Position numbers and translations under genes: made by a program | The notes under the pieces: generated by a model | Database searches by the model: none | Told to the model about the DNA's origin: nothing | The model's input: the letters and a program-made list of their open reading frames with translations, nothing else | Assembly: GCA_013215295.1 (NCBI GenBank) | Contig: JABSOZ010000012.1 | Coordinates: forward strand, 62,001 to 126,000 | Length of the DNA stretch: 64,000 bases | Source: Colwellia sp. | GTDB taxonomy: Bacteria > Pseudomonadota > Gammaproteobacteria > Enterobacterales > Alteromonadaceae | Direction: 5' to 3' | In this document: positions 28,060 through 37,074 of the stretch, in pieces | How the letters are laid out: every line of letters starts with the position of its first letter | Position numbering within the stretch: position 1 is the first letter of the stretch

Positions 28060-30522
28060 TTAAACTGCCGATGTTTTCCAGAAGCCATTAACAATTTTTG
28101 TATCAATAAATTCCATTAGTTGTGTTTCAGGAATAGGTTTAGAGAAGTAATAACCTTGAATCACATCACAGTCGTTTTCCGTTAAACTCCGTAACTGTGC
28201 ACTAGTTTCCACGCCTTCAGCTATGACTTGTAAACCTAAATTCTTGACCATCGCAATTGTCGACATAATAATTTGATAATCGGCTCTGTTGTCTAACATA
28301 CCAAAAACAAAACTCTTATCTATTTTAATAACGTCTACAGGCATTTTTTTCAAATATGCCAATGAAGAATAACCTGTCCCAAAGTCATCGATCGCAAAAC
28401 TGAAACCGACATCTTTTAGGTCGTTCATCATTTCAATAGCACTATCAATATTTTTTACTAAGGTTTGTTCCGTAAGTTCAAGTTCAAAATGCGTAGCGTC
28501 AAGCGAAAATTCCTCAAGTAAATCGATTAAATAAGACGTTAAGTGAGTATCGGCAAACTGGCCTGCCGACAAATTTATCGCGATACGCACATCAACTAAA
28601 CCTTTATCTATAAGCGTTTGACATATTTCAAAACAGCGCCTGATCACCCAGTAACCAAGTTCAATCATATGCGCTGAATTTTCTAAGATCGGAATGAAAT
28701 CTTCAGGAGAAACCATTCCACGCTCAGGATGCTGCCAACGAAGTAAGGCTTCGAAACCGAATAATCTCTTTGTTTTCGCATCTAATTGGGGTTGCATACT
28801 CAAACTGAACTGATTTTTTGCTAAAGCTTGCCTAACTTCACTTTCCATCATGACCCGAAGCGCAACCTTTTTGTACATATCTTCATGATAAATATGATAT
28901 TTAGCCCCGCCATCATCTTTGGCTTCATACATAGCAATATCTGCATGACTAATTAAATCTTCTGACTTGGTCATTCCTTCTGGGGCAAAAGCGATACCAA
29001 TACTTGTGCTGACATAAAAAAGACTATTCTCTATTTTAATCGGTGCTTTGAACGCCTCTAGAATTTCCTCTGCAACTAGAACAGCTTCATTTTCATTATC
29101 TAAATGGCCTAATACAACAACAAATTCGTCACCACCAAAACGGCAAGCCATATCAACTTGTCTTATACTAGAACGTAAACGATTAGCCGCCTGAATTAAT
29201 AACTTGTCGCCATCTGTATGACCATGACTATCATTCACTTTTTTGAAGTCATCAAGATCTAAAAATAAAACGGCGATTTGTCCGTCACTGCGTAAAACAT
29301 TCATAAAGGCTTTTCGTAATTGATAATTCAACATATTACGATTAGGTAAGCCTGTTAATAAATCATACATTGCGATATTTTCGAGCTCTTTGGTTTTTTG
29401 CTCAACTTCAATATTTAATTGCTCAAGTTCAAAACTTAGCTCTGTTGCCGCATTTGCCAAAATATCCAATTCATCAATATATGTGCCTTTACGTTGAATT
29501 TTAGTTTGACGAAATTGATCAAATTGTTTTTTTGCTAGCAAAGGTAAAACATCAGACAATACCAATAAACGTTTTGTAAATGGACTAGCGACAAAATGAA
29601 CAACAATCGCTAATGCAATAAGAATAACTAAGGCAAAAATCAAAAATTGCAATCGATTGTGTTCATAATTACGTGTAAAAGCGGTTACATCATCAATGAG
29701 TGCAAGGTAATAAAAACGTTCATTAATATTGGCTATAGGGATTAAATTAATAAGATAACTATTGTCATCCACTGAGACCTTTATTCCTTGGGTTTTTATG
29801 GTCTCACGAGTGACAACATCCTGACTTGAAAGAAACAATTCACTCACTAATTGAGTATTTGTTGAGGAAATAAATTTAGCATCTGAAAGCTTAATCGTTC
29901 CTTCATGTTTATTTGCAGTTAAAGAATCATCAAGATGAGAAAAACTGACCATGGCGACATCGCTTTCAAGTGATCTATTAATAGAAACGATCATATCCAC
30001 CAAAGATACTGTCATCGCCACAACAGCCATATCGCCTTTTCCGTTTAATACCGGCACTGTTATCAATTGCACGCATTGCGCTTGGCAATACAATGAATGC
30101 TCAGGTTGTTGTAAGTTAAGTACGCTTTCGATGCTTGCCTGTACAAATGCAGGAATAGGACTAGATAAGTATAATTCTTCGTTCCTGTCAGAAACTAGCC
30201 AAACATTTTCAACATTTTGATTCATTTGCAGCGTATCGAATTGTGCAGAGAATTCTTGTGCTAACACATCAAAATTTTGCTGTTCTTTTAAACGGACAAT
30301 ATCAGCAAACGACTCTAGCCAAACGCGTAATGGTTTTCGCAGAACGTTATTCTGTACAGTAAATTGTGCATTACCTTTACGTAACGTATCACTTTGATAT
30401 TGTATGAACTCTTGATTTAATCGCGATAAAGATAAATAAGAAAAAATAGCACTTAATAATAATAAAGCACCAACGACTAAAACTAATAATTTTACAGGAA
30501 CACTAATAAATCTTTTTTTCAT
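28060..30522 (-). CDS. Dual GGDEF-EAL cyclic-di-GMP enzyme with periplasmic sensor
   Basis: An 820-residue inner-membrane protein: TM1 (about 11-30), a periplasmic sensor (31-285), TM2 (about 290-312), a HAMP-like and coiled-coil linker to 390, GGDEF (MYDLLTGLPNRNML, CRFGGDEFVVVLG) and EAL (GFEALLRWQHPERGMVSPEDF, DDFGTGYSSLAYLKK, DVIKIDKSF). Both signature motifs are intact, so it could make and degrade c-di-GMP, with the sensor deciding the balance. It is the last gene of a three-gene operon with a PstS-like periplasmic protein and an outer-membrane barrel protein (13-bp gap to the latter), which suggests that the sensor reads the state of those partners; this is inference. Confidence 0.93.
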   Translation of the reverse strand: MKKRFISVPVKLLVLVVGALLLLSAIFSYLSLSRLNQEFIQYQSDTLRKGNAQFTVQNNVLRKPLRVWLESFADIVRLKEQQNFDVLAQEFSAQFDTLQMNQNVENVWLVSDRNEELYLSSPIPAFVQASIESVLNLQQPEHSLYCQAQCVQLITVPVLNGKGDMAVVAMTVSLVDMIVSINRSLESDVAMVSFSHLDDSLTANKHEGTIKLSDAKFISSTNTQLVSELFLSSQDVVTRETIKTQGIKVSVDDNSYLINLIPIANINERFYYLALIDDVTAFTRNYEHNRLQFLIFALVILIALAIVVHFVASPFTKRLLVLSDVLPLLAKKQFDQFRQTKIQRKGTYIDELDILANAATELSFELEQLNIEVEQKTKELENIAMYDLLTGLPNRNMLNYQLRKAFMNVLRSDGQIAVLFLDLDDFKKVNDSHGHTDGDKLLIQAANRLRSSIRQVDMACRFGGDEFVVVLGHLDNENEAVLVAEEILEAFKAPIKIENSLFYVSTSIGIAFAPEGMTKSEDLISHADIAMYEAKDDGGAKYHIYHEDMYKKVALRVMMESEVRQALAKNQFSLSMQPQLDAKTKRLFGFEALLRWQHPERGMVSPEDFIPILENSAHMIELGYWVIRRCFEICQTLIDKGLVDVRIAINLSAGQFADTHLTSYLIDLLEEFSLDATHFELELTEQTLVKNIDSAIEMMNDLKDVGFSFAIDDFGTGYSSLAYLKKMPVDVIKIDKSFVFGMLDNRADYQIIMSTIAMVKNLGLQVIAEGVETSAQLRSLTENDCDVIQGYYFSKPIPETQLMEFIDTKIVNGFWKTSAV

Positions 30523-30535
30523 GACGATAACTCAG

Positions 30536-31732
30536 TTAAAACCAATACATCAATTGCACAGCCCACATATTCCATTGCTCTTTATTATTTATAGTGGGGT
30601 TTGGCAACACAATAGGATTAAGTCTGGCTGCACCTTCCATCCAGTGGTATTCAGCATTAACTCTTACATTATCTGCAAAGTTATAAGATAGGCCAACCAT
30701 AGTATCATGCTGATAACCAAAATAATTTGGTACAATCCCGAAGTTACGTTCTTCTAATTTATAGCCATTTTTATCGTCTTTATCAGAATAAAATTTTTCA
30801 TAACGGCCAATCAATGTGAGTTTATGATCAACCTTATAGGTAGTTTGAAAAGATCCCCCTTGCCCGAGATTATCTTGATTAAACTGGGGGGCATAGAAAC
30901 CATCAGTTAAAAATCTTGTTTGTAAAAGTTCTGTGGTAAAACCCCAATTTTCGCCTTCATAAACGGCATTAAATGTATAAAACTGAAATACAAAATTTCC
31001 ATCAACAAAAAAGTCTAACGTCTCTCCTTCATAATTAAACTCAGAATCTAATAAGGTTAAACCAAATTTCCACTGAGAAAACACGGGGCGCCAATAAACA
31101 CTAGCCTGACTATCAAGGTCATGCTCTATGTTTCCTTGTGCTAATTTACTGAGAATAACTTCAGCATCATCACTATCAATTGGACTTTTACTACGACTGA
31201 AACTAAAATCGAATTCGCCATATTCATCATTATTATACGTTAACTTTAATGCTGCACCGTCACCACCTACCGCAATATCCCGGAATCCATCAAAATACGC
31301 ACCTTGGGGTAAAATAATTGAAGGGCGTGCAAAAGGGATGTCACGTGTACTTGAGTGAAGCCAATGGGTATTTTTAATGCGTCCGACAAATAGATTCGCC
31401 TGCCACTTCTCTGAACTATATGCATTCCAATCCATTAAAAAATAGTCAACACGCAGTCCATCGTTATATCGATTACCCCCATTTAAATAGACAGCTTGTG
31501 CGGCAAAACGAAAATCATCTGCAAACTTATAAGATGTATTGAGTCCAATTTCAGTTAACTCTAACGAAAGCTCACCATCATTGTTTACAAAGTTACTGCC
31601 ATTAACATCAATAACACCTTGAGCGACAAATCCATGAATTTTAAATGGCTCTGCTGAATGACCTTCTTGAGCTATCGTATTAAACGCAATTAATGCTGAA
31701 ACGCATATTAATTTATAAATCATTTTATTCAT
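30536..31732 (-). CDS. Outer-membrane beta-barrel (porin-like) protein
   Basis: A 398-residue exported protein. Signal peptide MNKMIYKLICVSALIAFNTIAQ, then alternating aromatic strands (FRFAAQAVYLNGG, WQANLFVGRIKNTHW, KFGLTLLDSEFNY) and a C-terminal aromatic residue (WAVQLMYWF), the signal for BAM assembly. Start ATG at 31732 overlaps the upstream PstS-like gene by 8 bases; an upstream ATG at 31756 would add a leader. No TonB plug is present, so diffusion or a structural role is expected. It is the middle gene of the operon with the PstS-like protein and the GGDEF-EAL enzyme. Confidence 0.8.
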   Translation of the reverse strand: MNKMIYKLICVSALIAFNTIAQEGHSAEPFKIHGFVAQGVIDVNGSNFVNNDGELSLELTEIGLNTSYKFADDFRFAAQAVYLNGGNRYNDGLRVDYFLMDWNAYSSEKWQANLFVGRIKNTHWLHSSTRDIPFARPSIILPQGAYFDGFRDIAVGGDGAALKLTYNNDEYGEFDFSFSRSKSPIDSDDAEVILSKLAQGNIEHDLDSQASVYWRPVFSQWKFGLTLLDSEFNYEGETLDFFVDGNFVFQFYTFNAVYEGENWGFTTELLQTRFLTDGFYAPQFNQDNLGQGGSFQTTYKVDHKLTLIGRYEKFYSDKDDKNGYKLEERNFGIVPNYFGYQHDTMVGLSYNFADNVRVNAEYHWMEGAARLNPIVLPNPTINNKEQWNMWAVQLMYWF

Positions 31733-32123
31733 CGATTTTAAGCAGATTGACATCACTTACCTCATCAATATTTTCAATATAACCAATAGCACCTGTTGTT
31801 GACTTAACAGCTTTGATTAATTCTTTTTCACTTGTGACAAGGGTTGGACCAACACCCATACCAGAGAATGTTAATTTGTCCCAAATCCGGTCTAGTTGAT
31901 AAGGGAACAAACGAAGGGTTTCTTTACAGAATTTTTGATGAATTTCACTTGTACTCGACAACACAAAAATAGTAATTGGCACACCGTTTGCCCATCTTAC
32001 TTGTCGCATAGAGTAAATACGGCGTAATTGAGTTGTTGTTATTGATGCTGTATCTGCAGTGATATTGGTAATAACCTCAACCGCATGGATTGCAGGACTG
32101 CCAAAAAGCATGACAAGAATCAT
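31725..32123 (-). CDS. Small PstS-like periplasmic binding-protein domain
   Basis: A 132-residue exported protein resembling a single lobe of phosphate-binding PstS: ITTTQLRRIYSMRQVRWANGVPITIFV, KFCKETLRLFPYQLDRIWDKLTFSGMG, TTGAIGYIENID. Full PstS proteins are twice this length, so it is a one-lobe member of the PBP-like family. The signal peptide from ATG 32123 is short (MILVMLFGSPAIHA) and lacks basic residues; translation may start upstream at a non-ATG codon, where the frame reads IIFRLMILV. It starts the operon with the outer-membrane barrel and c-di-GMP genes and may bind a ligand sensed by the GGDEF-EAL protein. Confidence 0.78.
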   Translation of the reverse strand: MILVMLFGSPAIHAVEVITNITADTASITTTQLRRIYSMRQVRWANGVPITIFVLSSTSEIHQKFCKETLRLFPYQLDRIWDKLTFSGMGVGPTLVTSEKELIKAVKSTTGAIGYIENIDEVSDVNLLKIDE

Positions 32124-32539
32124 TAACCTAAAGATAATTTGGCTGATAACTAAATCCTTGTTAATGAGAAATGAATAGTTATTTGTCTATTTAGCAAAGT
32201 ACACAGCAACTATTGATCACTAGTTATTAAAGTACAAAGCAGCCTGCTTTCTTATATGTACCTGTATACAAAAACCGCTAAACCAATGAATTAACTAATA
32301 AATGTAGGTAAACATAGTGTAGTAAATTTTCACTAGAATACAAAATTTTATTATCAACATATCAATAAAAAATTAACAATAAGTGATCAGACCAGTATTT
32401 TGCTGCTATATTCTGCGAAAACACTATAATAATCGCCTAACAGCAGAAATTGTTCGATTTTGTTATTTTTTATTCCATCACTTAAGTTTTTATGTGATGA
32501 TATTTGTTAATTTGCTATTTAATAGGTTTTTCTCAGACA
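32124..32539. other. Divergent intergenic region
   Basis: About 415 AT-rich bases between the PstS-like gene (leftward) and aroQ (rightward), so promoters of both operons must be here. A short inverted repeat AAAGCAGCCTGCTTT lies near 32235. No gene is seen. Confidence 0.5.
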
Positions 32540-32995
32540 ATGCCCACAAAGTTTAAAGTTTTAGTGTTAAATGGCCCTAATTTAAATATGCTAGGGAAAC
32601 GCGAGCCTGAAATTTATGGCGCACAATCGTTAACCGACATCATCAACAATTTAACCTTGCAAGCTTTACCTATGGGTATTGAGTTGAGTCATTTTCAATC
32701 AAATGCTGAACACCTATTGATAGAAAAAATACATGATGCTTATTGCGAAGTTGATTTTATTGTGATCAACCCTGCTGCATTCACTCATACTAGTATCGCA
32801 ATACGTGATGCATTACTTTCTGTAGACATTCCATTTATCGAAGTTCATCTTTCAAATGTCCATGCTAGAGAATCATTTAGACATCATTCGTTTCTATCAG
32901 ATAAAGCAATGGGTGTTATTTGTGGCTTAGGGGTAAACGGATATAAGTATGCATTAGAGTCAGCATATACATGGTTAACTGAGCATAAGAGTTAA
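32540..32995 (+). CDS. aroQ: Type II 3-dehydroquinate dehydratase
   Basis: A 151-residue enzyme of family length. [21 protein letters not shown] holds the catalytic Arg and Tyr; [17 protein letters not shown] and [14 protein letters not shown] hold the other conserved active-site residues, with the catalytic His in HLSNVHARE. It converts 3-dehydroquinate to 3-dehydroshikimate in aromatic biosynthesis as a dodecamer. Start ATG at 32540 is chosen because the family begins there; the frame is open to 32504. aroQ-accB-accC is a common gammaproteobacterial order. Confidence 0.97.
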   Translation: MPTKFKVLVLNGPNLNMLGKREPEIYGAQSLTDIINNLTLQALPMGIELSHFQSNAEHLLIEKIHDAYCEVDFIVINPAAFTHTSIAIRDALLSVDIPFIEVHLSNVHARESFRHHSFLSDKAMGVICGLGVNGYKYALESAYTWLTEHKS

Positions 32996-33073
32996 CTAAA
33001 AAACAACCAAGAATGGCTAGCATTTAGCGGTTCTATATAAACTAACATTACACATTGATAAAAAGGTATTCCA

Positions 33074-33514
33074 ATGGATATTCGTAAAATAAAAAAATTA
33101 ATTGAATTAGTACAAGAATCAGGAATTAATGAATTAGAAATTTCTGAAGGTGAAGAATCAGTACGCATCTGCCGCGGTAGTACAGTAGTACAAGCAGCAC
33201 CTATGATGCATGCTGCACCTGTTGCCGCACCTGTTGCTGCACCTGTTGCCGCTGAAGTCGCTGCACCAGCAGCTATTACAGGCCATGTTGTTCGTTCACC
33301 TATGGTCGGCACTTTCTATGCTTCGGCATCGCCTGATTCACCCGCTTTTGTAGCCGTTGGTCAACATGTTAATGCTGGTGATACGTTATGTATCCTTGAA
33401 GCAATGAAAATGATGAACCAAATTGAAGCTGACAAATCTGGTGTTATTAAAGAAATTCTAGCGGGTAACGAAGACGCTATCGAATTTGACCAACCGCTAT
33501 TCATCATTGAATAA
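33074..33514 (+). CDS. accB: Biotin carboxyl carrier protein of acetyl-CoA carboxylase
   Basis: A 146-residue BCCP: N-terminal helical part ([23 protein letters not shown]), an Ala/Pro/Val-rich flexible linker (residues about 40-66), and the biotinyl domain with EAMKMMNQI, biotin on K112. It carries carboxybiotin between biotin carboxylase and carboxyltransferase in fatty acid synthesis. It is followed 32 bp later by accC. The linker codes an imperfect GCACCTGTTGCC-type DNA repeat. Confidence 0.98.
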   Translation: MDIRKIKKLIELVQESGINELEISEGEESVRICRGSTVVQAAPMMHAAPVAAPVAAPVAAEVAAPAAITGHVVRSPMVGTFYASASPDSPAFVAVGQHVNAGDTLCILEAMKMMNQIEADKSGVIKEILAGNEDAIEFDQPLFIIE

Positions 33515-33546
33515 TCCCATATACATCAACGCATAAGGGTCATTCT

Positions 33547-34893
33547 ATGTTAGATAAAGTTGTTATCGCCAACCGAGGCGAAATTGCACTAAGAATATTA
33601 CGTGCATGTAAAGAGCTTGGTATTAAGACGGTTGCTGTTCATTCAACAGCCGACAGAAACTTAAAGCACGTATTATTAGCTGATGAAACCATCTGTATTG
33701 GTAAAGCATCTGCACCTGATAGTTACCTTAATATCCCTGCAATTATAACTGCAGCGGAAATAACTAATGCTGTAGCTATCCATCCTGGTTATGGATTTTT
33801 AGCTGAAAATGCTGATTTTGCTGAGCAAGTTGAAAAGTCTGGCTTTACCTTTATTGGTCCAAAAGCAGAAAGCATCCGTATCATGGGTGATAAAGTTCAG
33901 GCCATCAAAGCAATGAAAATTGCTGGCGTACCTTGTGTTCCAGGTTCTGATGGCCCACTAGATGACGATGAAGTAGCCAATAAAGCTCATGCTAAACGCA
34001 TTGGTTATCCGATTATCATTAAAGCTGCTGGTGGCGGTGGTGGTCGTGGTATGCGTGTGGTGCGCAGCGAAGAAGAGTTAATAGAATCCATTGCTTTAAC
34101 GAAAACAGAAGCCGGTACTATTTTCAAAAATGACATGGTTTACATGGAAAAATTCCTTGAAAACCCTCGTCATATTGAAATTCAAATCATGGCTGATGGC
34201 CAAGGTAGCGCTATTCACTTAGGTGAACGAGATTGTTCAATGCAACGTCGTCATCAAAAAGTCGTTGAAGAAGCGCCTGCACCAGGTATTACGCCTGAAA
34301 TGCGCGCTAAAATTGGTGAGCGTTGCTGTAAGGCTTGTATCGACATTAACTACCGCGGTGCGGGTACTTTTGAATTTTTGTACGAAAACGGGGAATTTTA
34401 TTTCATTGAAATGAATACCCGTATTCAAGTTGAACACCCTGTTACTGAAATGATCACTGGTGTAGATTTGATCAAGGAGCAATTACGTGTGGCTGCTGGT
34501 CAACCTTTGTCTTATACCCAAGCAGATATCAAAGTTGCCGGTCACTCGATTGAGTGTCGTATCAATGCTGAAGATCCTCGTACTTTTATTCCTTCACCGG
34601 GTAAAATTACCCGTTTCCATCCACCGGGTGGCTTAGGTGTTCGTTGGGATTCTCATATATACGCTGACTATTCTGTACCACCACATTATGACTCCATGAT
34701 CGGCAAATTGATCACTTGGGGCGATAATCGTGACGTCGCCATGGCACGTATGCGTAATGCCTTAGCTGAATTAGTGATTGACGGTATTAAAACTAACATT
34801 GCTTTGCATCAAGATATTTTAAATGATCAAGGTTTTGTTAACGGTGGTGCTAATATCCATTACCTAGAAAAGAAATTAGCTGAAACTGAATAA
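33547..34893 (+). CDS. accC: Biotin carboxylase, acetyl-CoA carboxylase subunit
   Basis: A 448-residue ATP-grasp enzyme of standard length: [21 protein letters not shown], the glycine-rich loop [35 protein letters not shown]-type metal and biotin site, and [14 protein letters not shown]. It carboxylates biotin on AccB with ATP and bicarbonate. It is in operon with aroQ and accB, and a strong terminator follows. Confidence 0.98.
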   Translation: MLDKVVIANRGEIALRILRACKELGIKTVAVHSTADRNLKHVLLADETICIGKASAPDSYLNIPAIITAAEITNAVAIHPGYGFLAENADFAEQVEKSGFTFIGPKAESIRIMGDKVQAIKAMKIAGVPCVPGSDGPLDDDEVANKAHAKRIGYPIIIKAAGGGGGRGMRVVRSEEELIESIALTKTEAGTIFKNDMVYMEKFLENPRHIEIQIMADGQGSAIHLGERDCSMQRRHQKVVEEAPAPGITPEMRAKIGERCCKACIDINYRGAGTFEFLYENGEFYFIEMNTRIQVEHPVTEMITGVDLIKEQLRVAAGQPLSYTQADIKVAGHSIECRINAEDPRTFIPSPGKITRFHPPGGLGVRWDSHIYADYSVPPHYDSMIGKLITWGDNRDVAMARMRNALAELVIDGIKTNIALHQDILNDQGFVNGGANIHYLEKKLAETE

Positions 34894-34968
34894 ATTACTT
34901 ATGCTATTTTGAACATACTCCGTACTCTGCCATCCATGGCAACACGGAATACCGTTCATCCTGAACAT

Positions 34969-34999
34969 AAGCCCTGCATCGCAGGGCTTTTTTATTTAT
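34969..34999 (+). terminator. Terminator of the aroQ-accB-accC operon
   Basis: AAGCCCTGC-ATC-GCAGGGCTT followed by TTTTATTT, 75 bp after the accC stop. Confidence 0.88.
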
Positions 35000-35034
35000 A
35001 ATAGAAAAAATTAAGAGTGTGACGTTAAAAAAAC

Positions 35035-35208
35035 ATGACTGAATTATTAGAAAAACCTTCTCAACCTGCCGACGATGACTGTTGTGGCGGTGGTGCTTGT
35101 AATCCTTGTGTATGGGACCATTTCTACGCAGAACGTAAAAAATGGCGTTTACAACAAGTTGAAATACAAGCTAAAGCTAAAGTAAAAACAGATAAAGAAA
35201 CGAGTTAA
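35035..35208 (+). CDS. Small cysteine-rich oxidoreductase-like domain protein
   Basis: A 57-residue protein: an acidic N terminus, then DDCCGGGACNPCVWDHFYAERKKW and a basic tail. The CCGxGCxxCVWDxY motif defines the oxidoreductase-like N-terminal domain (PF09791), also found alone as short bacterial proteins; its four cysteines may bind metal or an iron-sulfur centre. No biochemical function is established to my knowledge. It lies between accC and elbB, after the accC terminator. Confidence 0.8.
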   Translation: MTELLEKPSQPADDDCCGGGACNPCVWDHFYAERKKWRLQQVEIQAKAKVKTDKETS

Positions 35209-35216
35209 TAAAAATG

Positions 35217-35870
35217 CTAACAGAGTGAAATAACTTTTTTCACTAACTTGTTGATACCACTTGCCGCTTCAACAAGTGACGTCGCCAGCATATAGGCTGG
35301 TGTTGAAACTAACTTTCGTTCTTCATCAACAATAATATCGTCAACTTCACAATCAACATGCACTAAACCACGATTCATTAATGATGCTGCGATATCACGA
35401 TCTTTCCCTATGGTGCCTTGAGCATTTTCACCAAAAACAAGTGGGATCATTGCGGGTGCAATACACATAAAACCGAGTGGTTTCTCCGCTTTAATAAAGC
35501 TTTGTGCCGCGGTAAGTACCTCAGCATTGATTTGATAGTTTTCCGCATCAAGGGCAAACGTACATAAATTTTTTGCTGCGCCAAAACCACCAGGGAAAAT
35601 TAATGCATCAAACTCGTCTTGGTAAAGTTCCACGACATCTTCAATGTCACCGCGAGAAATACGCGCAGACTCTACCAAAACGTTACGCGTTTCGTCTGTT
35701 TTTACTTCACCCGTTAAATGGTTAATCACATGATGTTGATTAATATTAGGCGCGAAACAACGGTAAGTTGCACCTTGTTGTTCTATGGCTAATAACGTTA
35801 AAACACTTTCATGTATTTCACTGCCATCATAAACGCCACAACCTGATAAAATAATCGCTATTCTTTTCAT
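35217..35870 (-). CDS. elbB: ElbB family glyoxalase / isoprenoid biosynthesis protein
   Basis: A 217-residue member of the DJ-1/PfpI superfamily: MKRIAIILSGCGVYDGSEIHE, DALIFPGGFGAAKNL, and GFMCIAPAM with the nucleophile-elbow cysteine. E. coli ElbB is reported to have glyoxalase activity and was linked to isoprenoid synthesis. Length and motifs fit closely. It is convergent with the small cysteine-rich gene and downstream of the MFS gene, with a 1-bp gap, so probably read from the same transcript. Confidence 0.95.
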   Translation of the reverse strand: MKRIAIILSGCGVYDGSEIHESVLTLLAIEQQGATYRCFAPNINQHHVINHLTGEVKTDETRNVLVESARISRGDIEDVVELYQDEFDALIFPGGFGAAKNLCTFALDAENYQINAEVLTAAQSFIKAEKPLGFMCIAPAMIPLVFGENAQGTIGKDRDIAASLMNRGLVHVDCEVDDIIVDEERKLVSTPAYMLATSLVEAASGINKLVKKVISLC

Positions 35871-35871
35871 A

Positions 35872-37074
35872 TTAATCCTTAATTACTTTTCTTTGTGTCA
35901 TGTTAGGTAATTGACATAATAAAACAACTACAATCGAACACCACATCAATAATGCAAACGGTACGGCACTACCGTCGTAAAAATACGCTAATATGGGACC
36001 GGCTAATGCGCCAATACCAAAACGTAATGTTCCTATTACCGCAGTTGCTGTACCCGCTTCTCGGGTAAATTCTTGCATAATGAGTGCATCAGCATTGACG
36101 GCGATCATTGATAAACTGCCCATTAACGGTAATACCGCGATCGCGGTATAAATTAACGAAAATTGTAAGAAGTTCACCACAACCAATAAAGATGAAAAAC
36201 ATAAAGCCACCATTAAGCCATACGCCAACATTCTTTTTGACCCTTTACGACTGACTAAACGAGTATTAATAAAATGGGCTGTCATCAATGCTAATACGTT
36301 GATAGCAAAAAGCAGACTAAATTCGAACTCAGATACTTTGAAGACCGTCAAATAAACAAAAGGGATTGCTGTAATATAAGCAAAAAAAGCTAATGAAACC
36401 ACCATAGAACTGACTATATTCAGTTGCGATTTTTTATTTGAAAGTACTATTTTATATCGCTGTATAAAGCTCACTGGAGGCAAATTTTTCTCTCGCTTTA
36501 CTTCAGGTAAAAAGCGATAAACTAACAGTAAAACAATAAAACTATAAGCCGCTAAACTAAAAAATATCAGCTCCCAACTGTGTAAAAGTAAAACCGCACC
36601 AATACCCGGCGCGATCATAGGCGCAATCATCATGATCATCGACACATAAGAAAAACCTTTTGCTGTATCTTTGCCATAACGCTCTTTTATCGTGCCAGGA
36701 ACAACAACTGTTGCTGCACTGCTGATAAATGCTTGTAAAAATCTCAGCGATAAAAACTGTTCAATATTGGTTACAAAAGCTATTGCAACACTCATCACAA
36801 TAAAACCAGAAATGCCCAGCATCACTAATTTTCTTCGACTGCGTTTGTCAGCTTGAGGTCCAAAAAATAATAAGCCTAATGCATAACCTAACAGATAAAT
36901 ACTTAAGCTATTCTGAATCATCGGCATATCAGTTGATAACTGCTCAGCCATTATGGGCATTGCCGGTAAGTACATATCAATTGCTAAGGGTGAAATAGCA
37001 ATAATTGCTGCCAACAATGGCAGCAGCAGTTTTAACGATAGCTCTGCTTGTTCTGTGATTTTCAGATTATTCAT
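35872..37074 (-). CDS. MFS drug-type transporter, Bcr/CflA family
   Basis: A 400-residue carrier with 12 spans. It begins with the family pattern ISPLAIDMYLPAMPIMAEQL, then LLFFGPQADKRSRRKLVMLG (motif A), and APMIAPGIGAVLL. Bcr/CflA members export bicyclomycin, chloramphenicol and related compounds by proton antiport. Its start overlaps the stop of the MocR-type regulator by 4 bases, so the regulator probably controls it. Confidence 0.9.
   Translation of the reverse strand: MNNLKITEQAELSLKLLLPLLAAIIAISPLAIDMYLPAMPIMAEQLSTDMPMIQNSLSIYLLGYALGLLFFGPQADKRSRRKLVMLGISGFIVMSVAIAFVTNIEQFLSLRFLQAFISSAATVVVPGTIKERYGKDTAKGFSYVSMIMMIAPMIAPGIGAVLLLHSWELIFFSLAAYSFIVLLLVYRFLPEVKREKNLPPVSFIQRYKIVLSNKKSQLNIVSSMVVSLAFFAYITAIPFVYLTVFKVSEFEFSLLFAINVLALMTAHFINTRLVSRKGSKRMLAYGLMVALCFSSLLVVVNFLQFSLIYTAIAVLPLMGSLSMIAVNADALIMQEFTREAGTATAVIGTLRFGIGALAGPILAYFYDGSAVPFALLMWCSIVVVLLCQLPNMTQRKVIKD

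Noticed and set aside
33210-33270. Short tandem repeats that could suggest a CRISPR-like or satellite array
   Set aside because: They encode the Ala/Pro/Val linker of AccB; there are no spacers.
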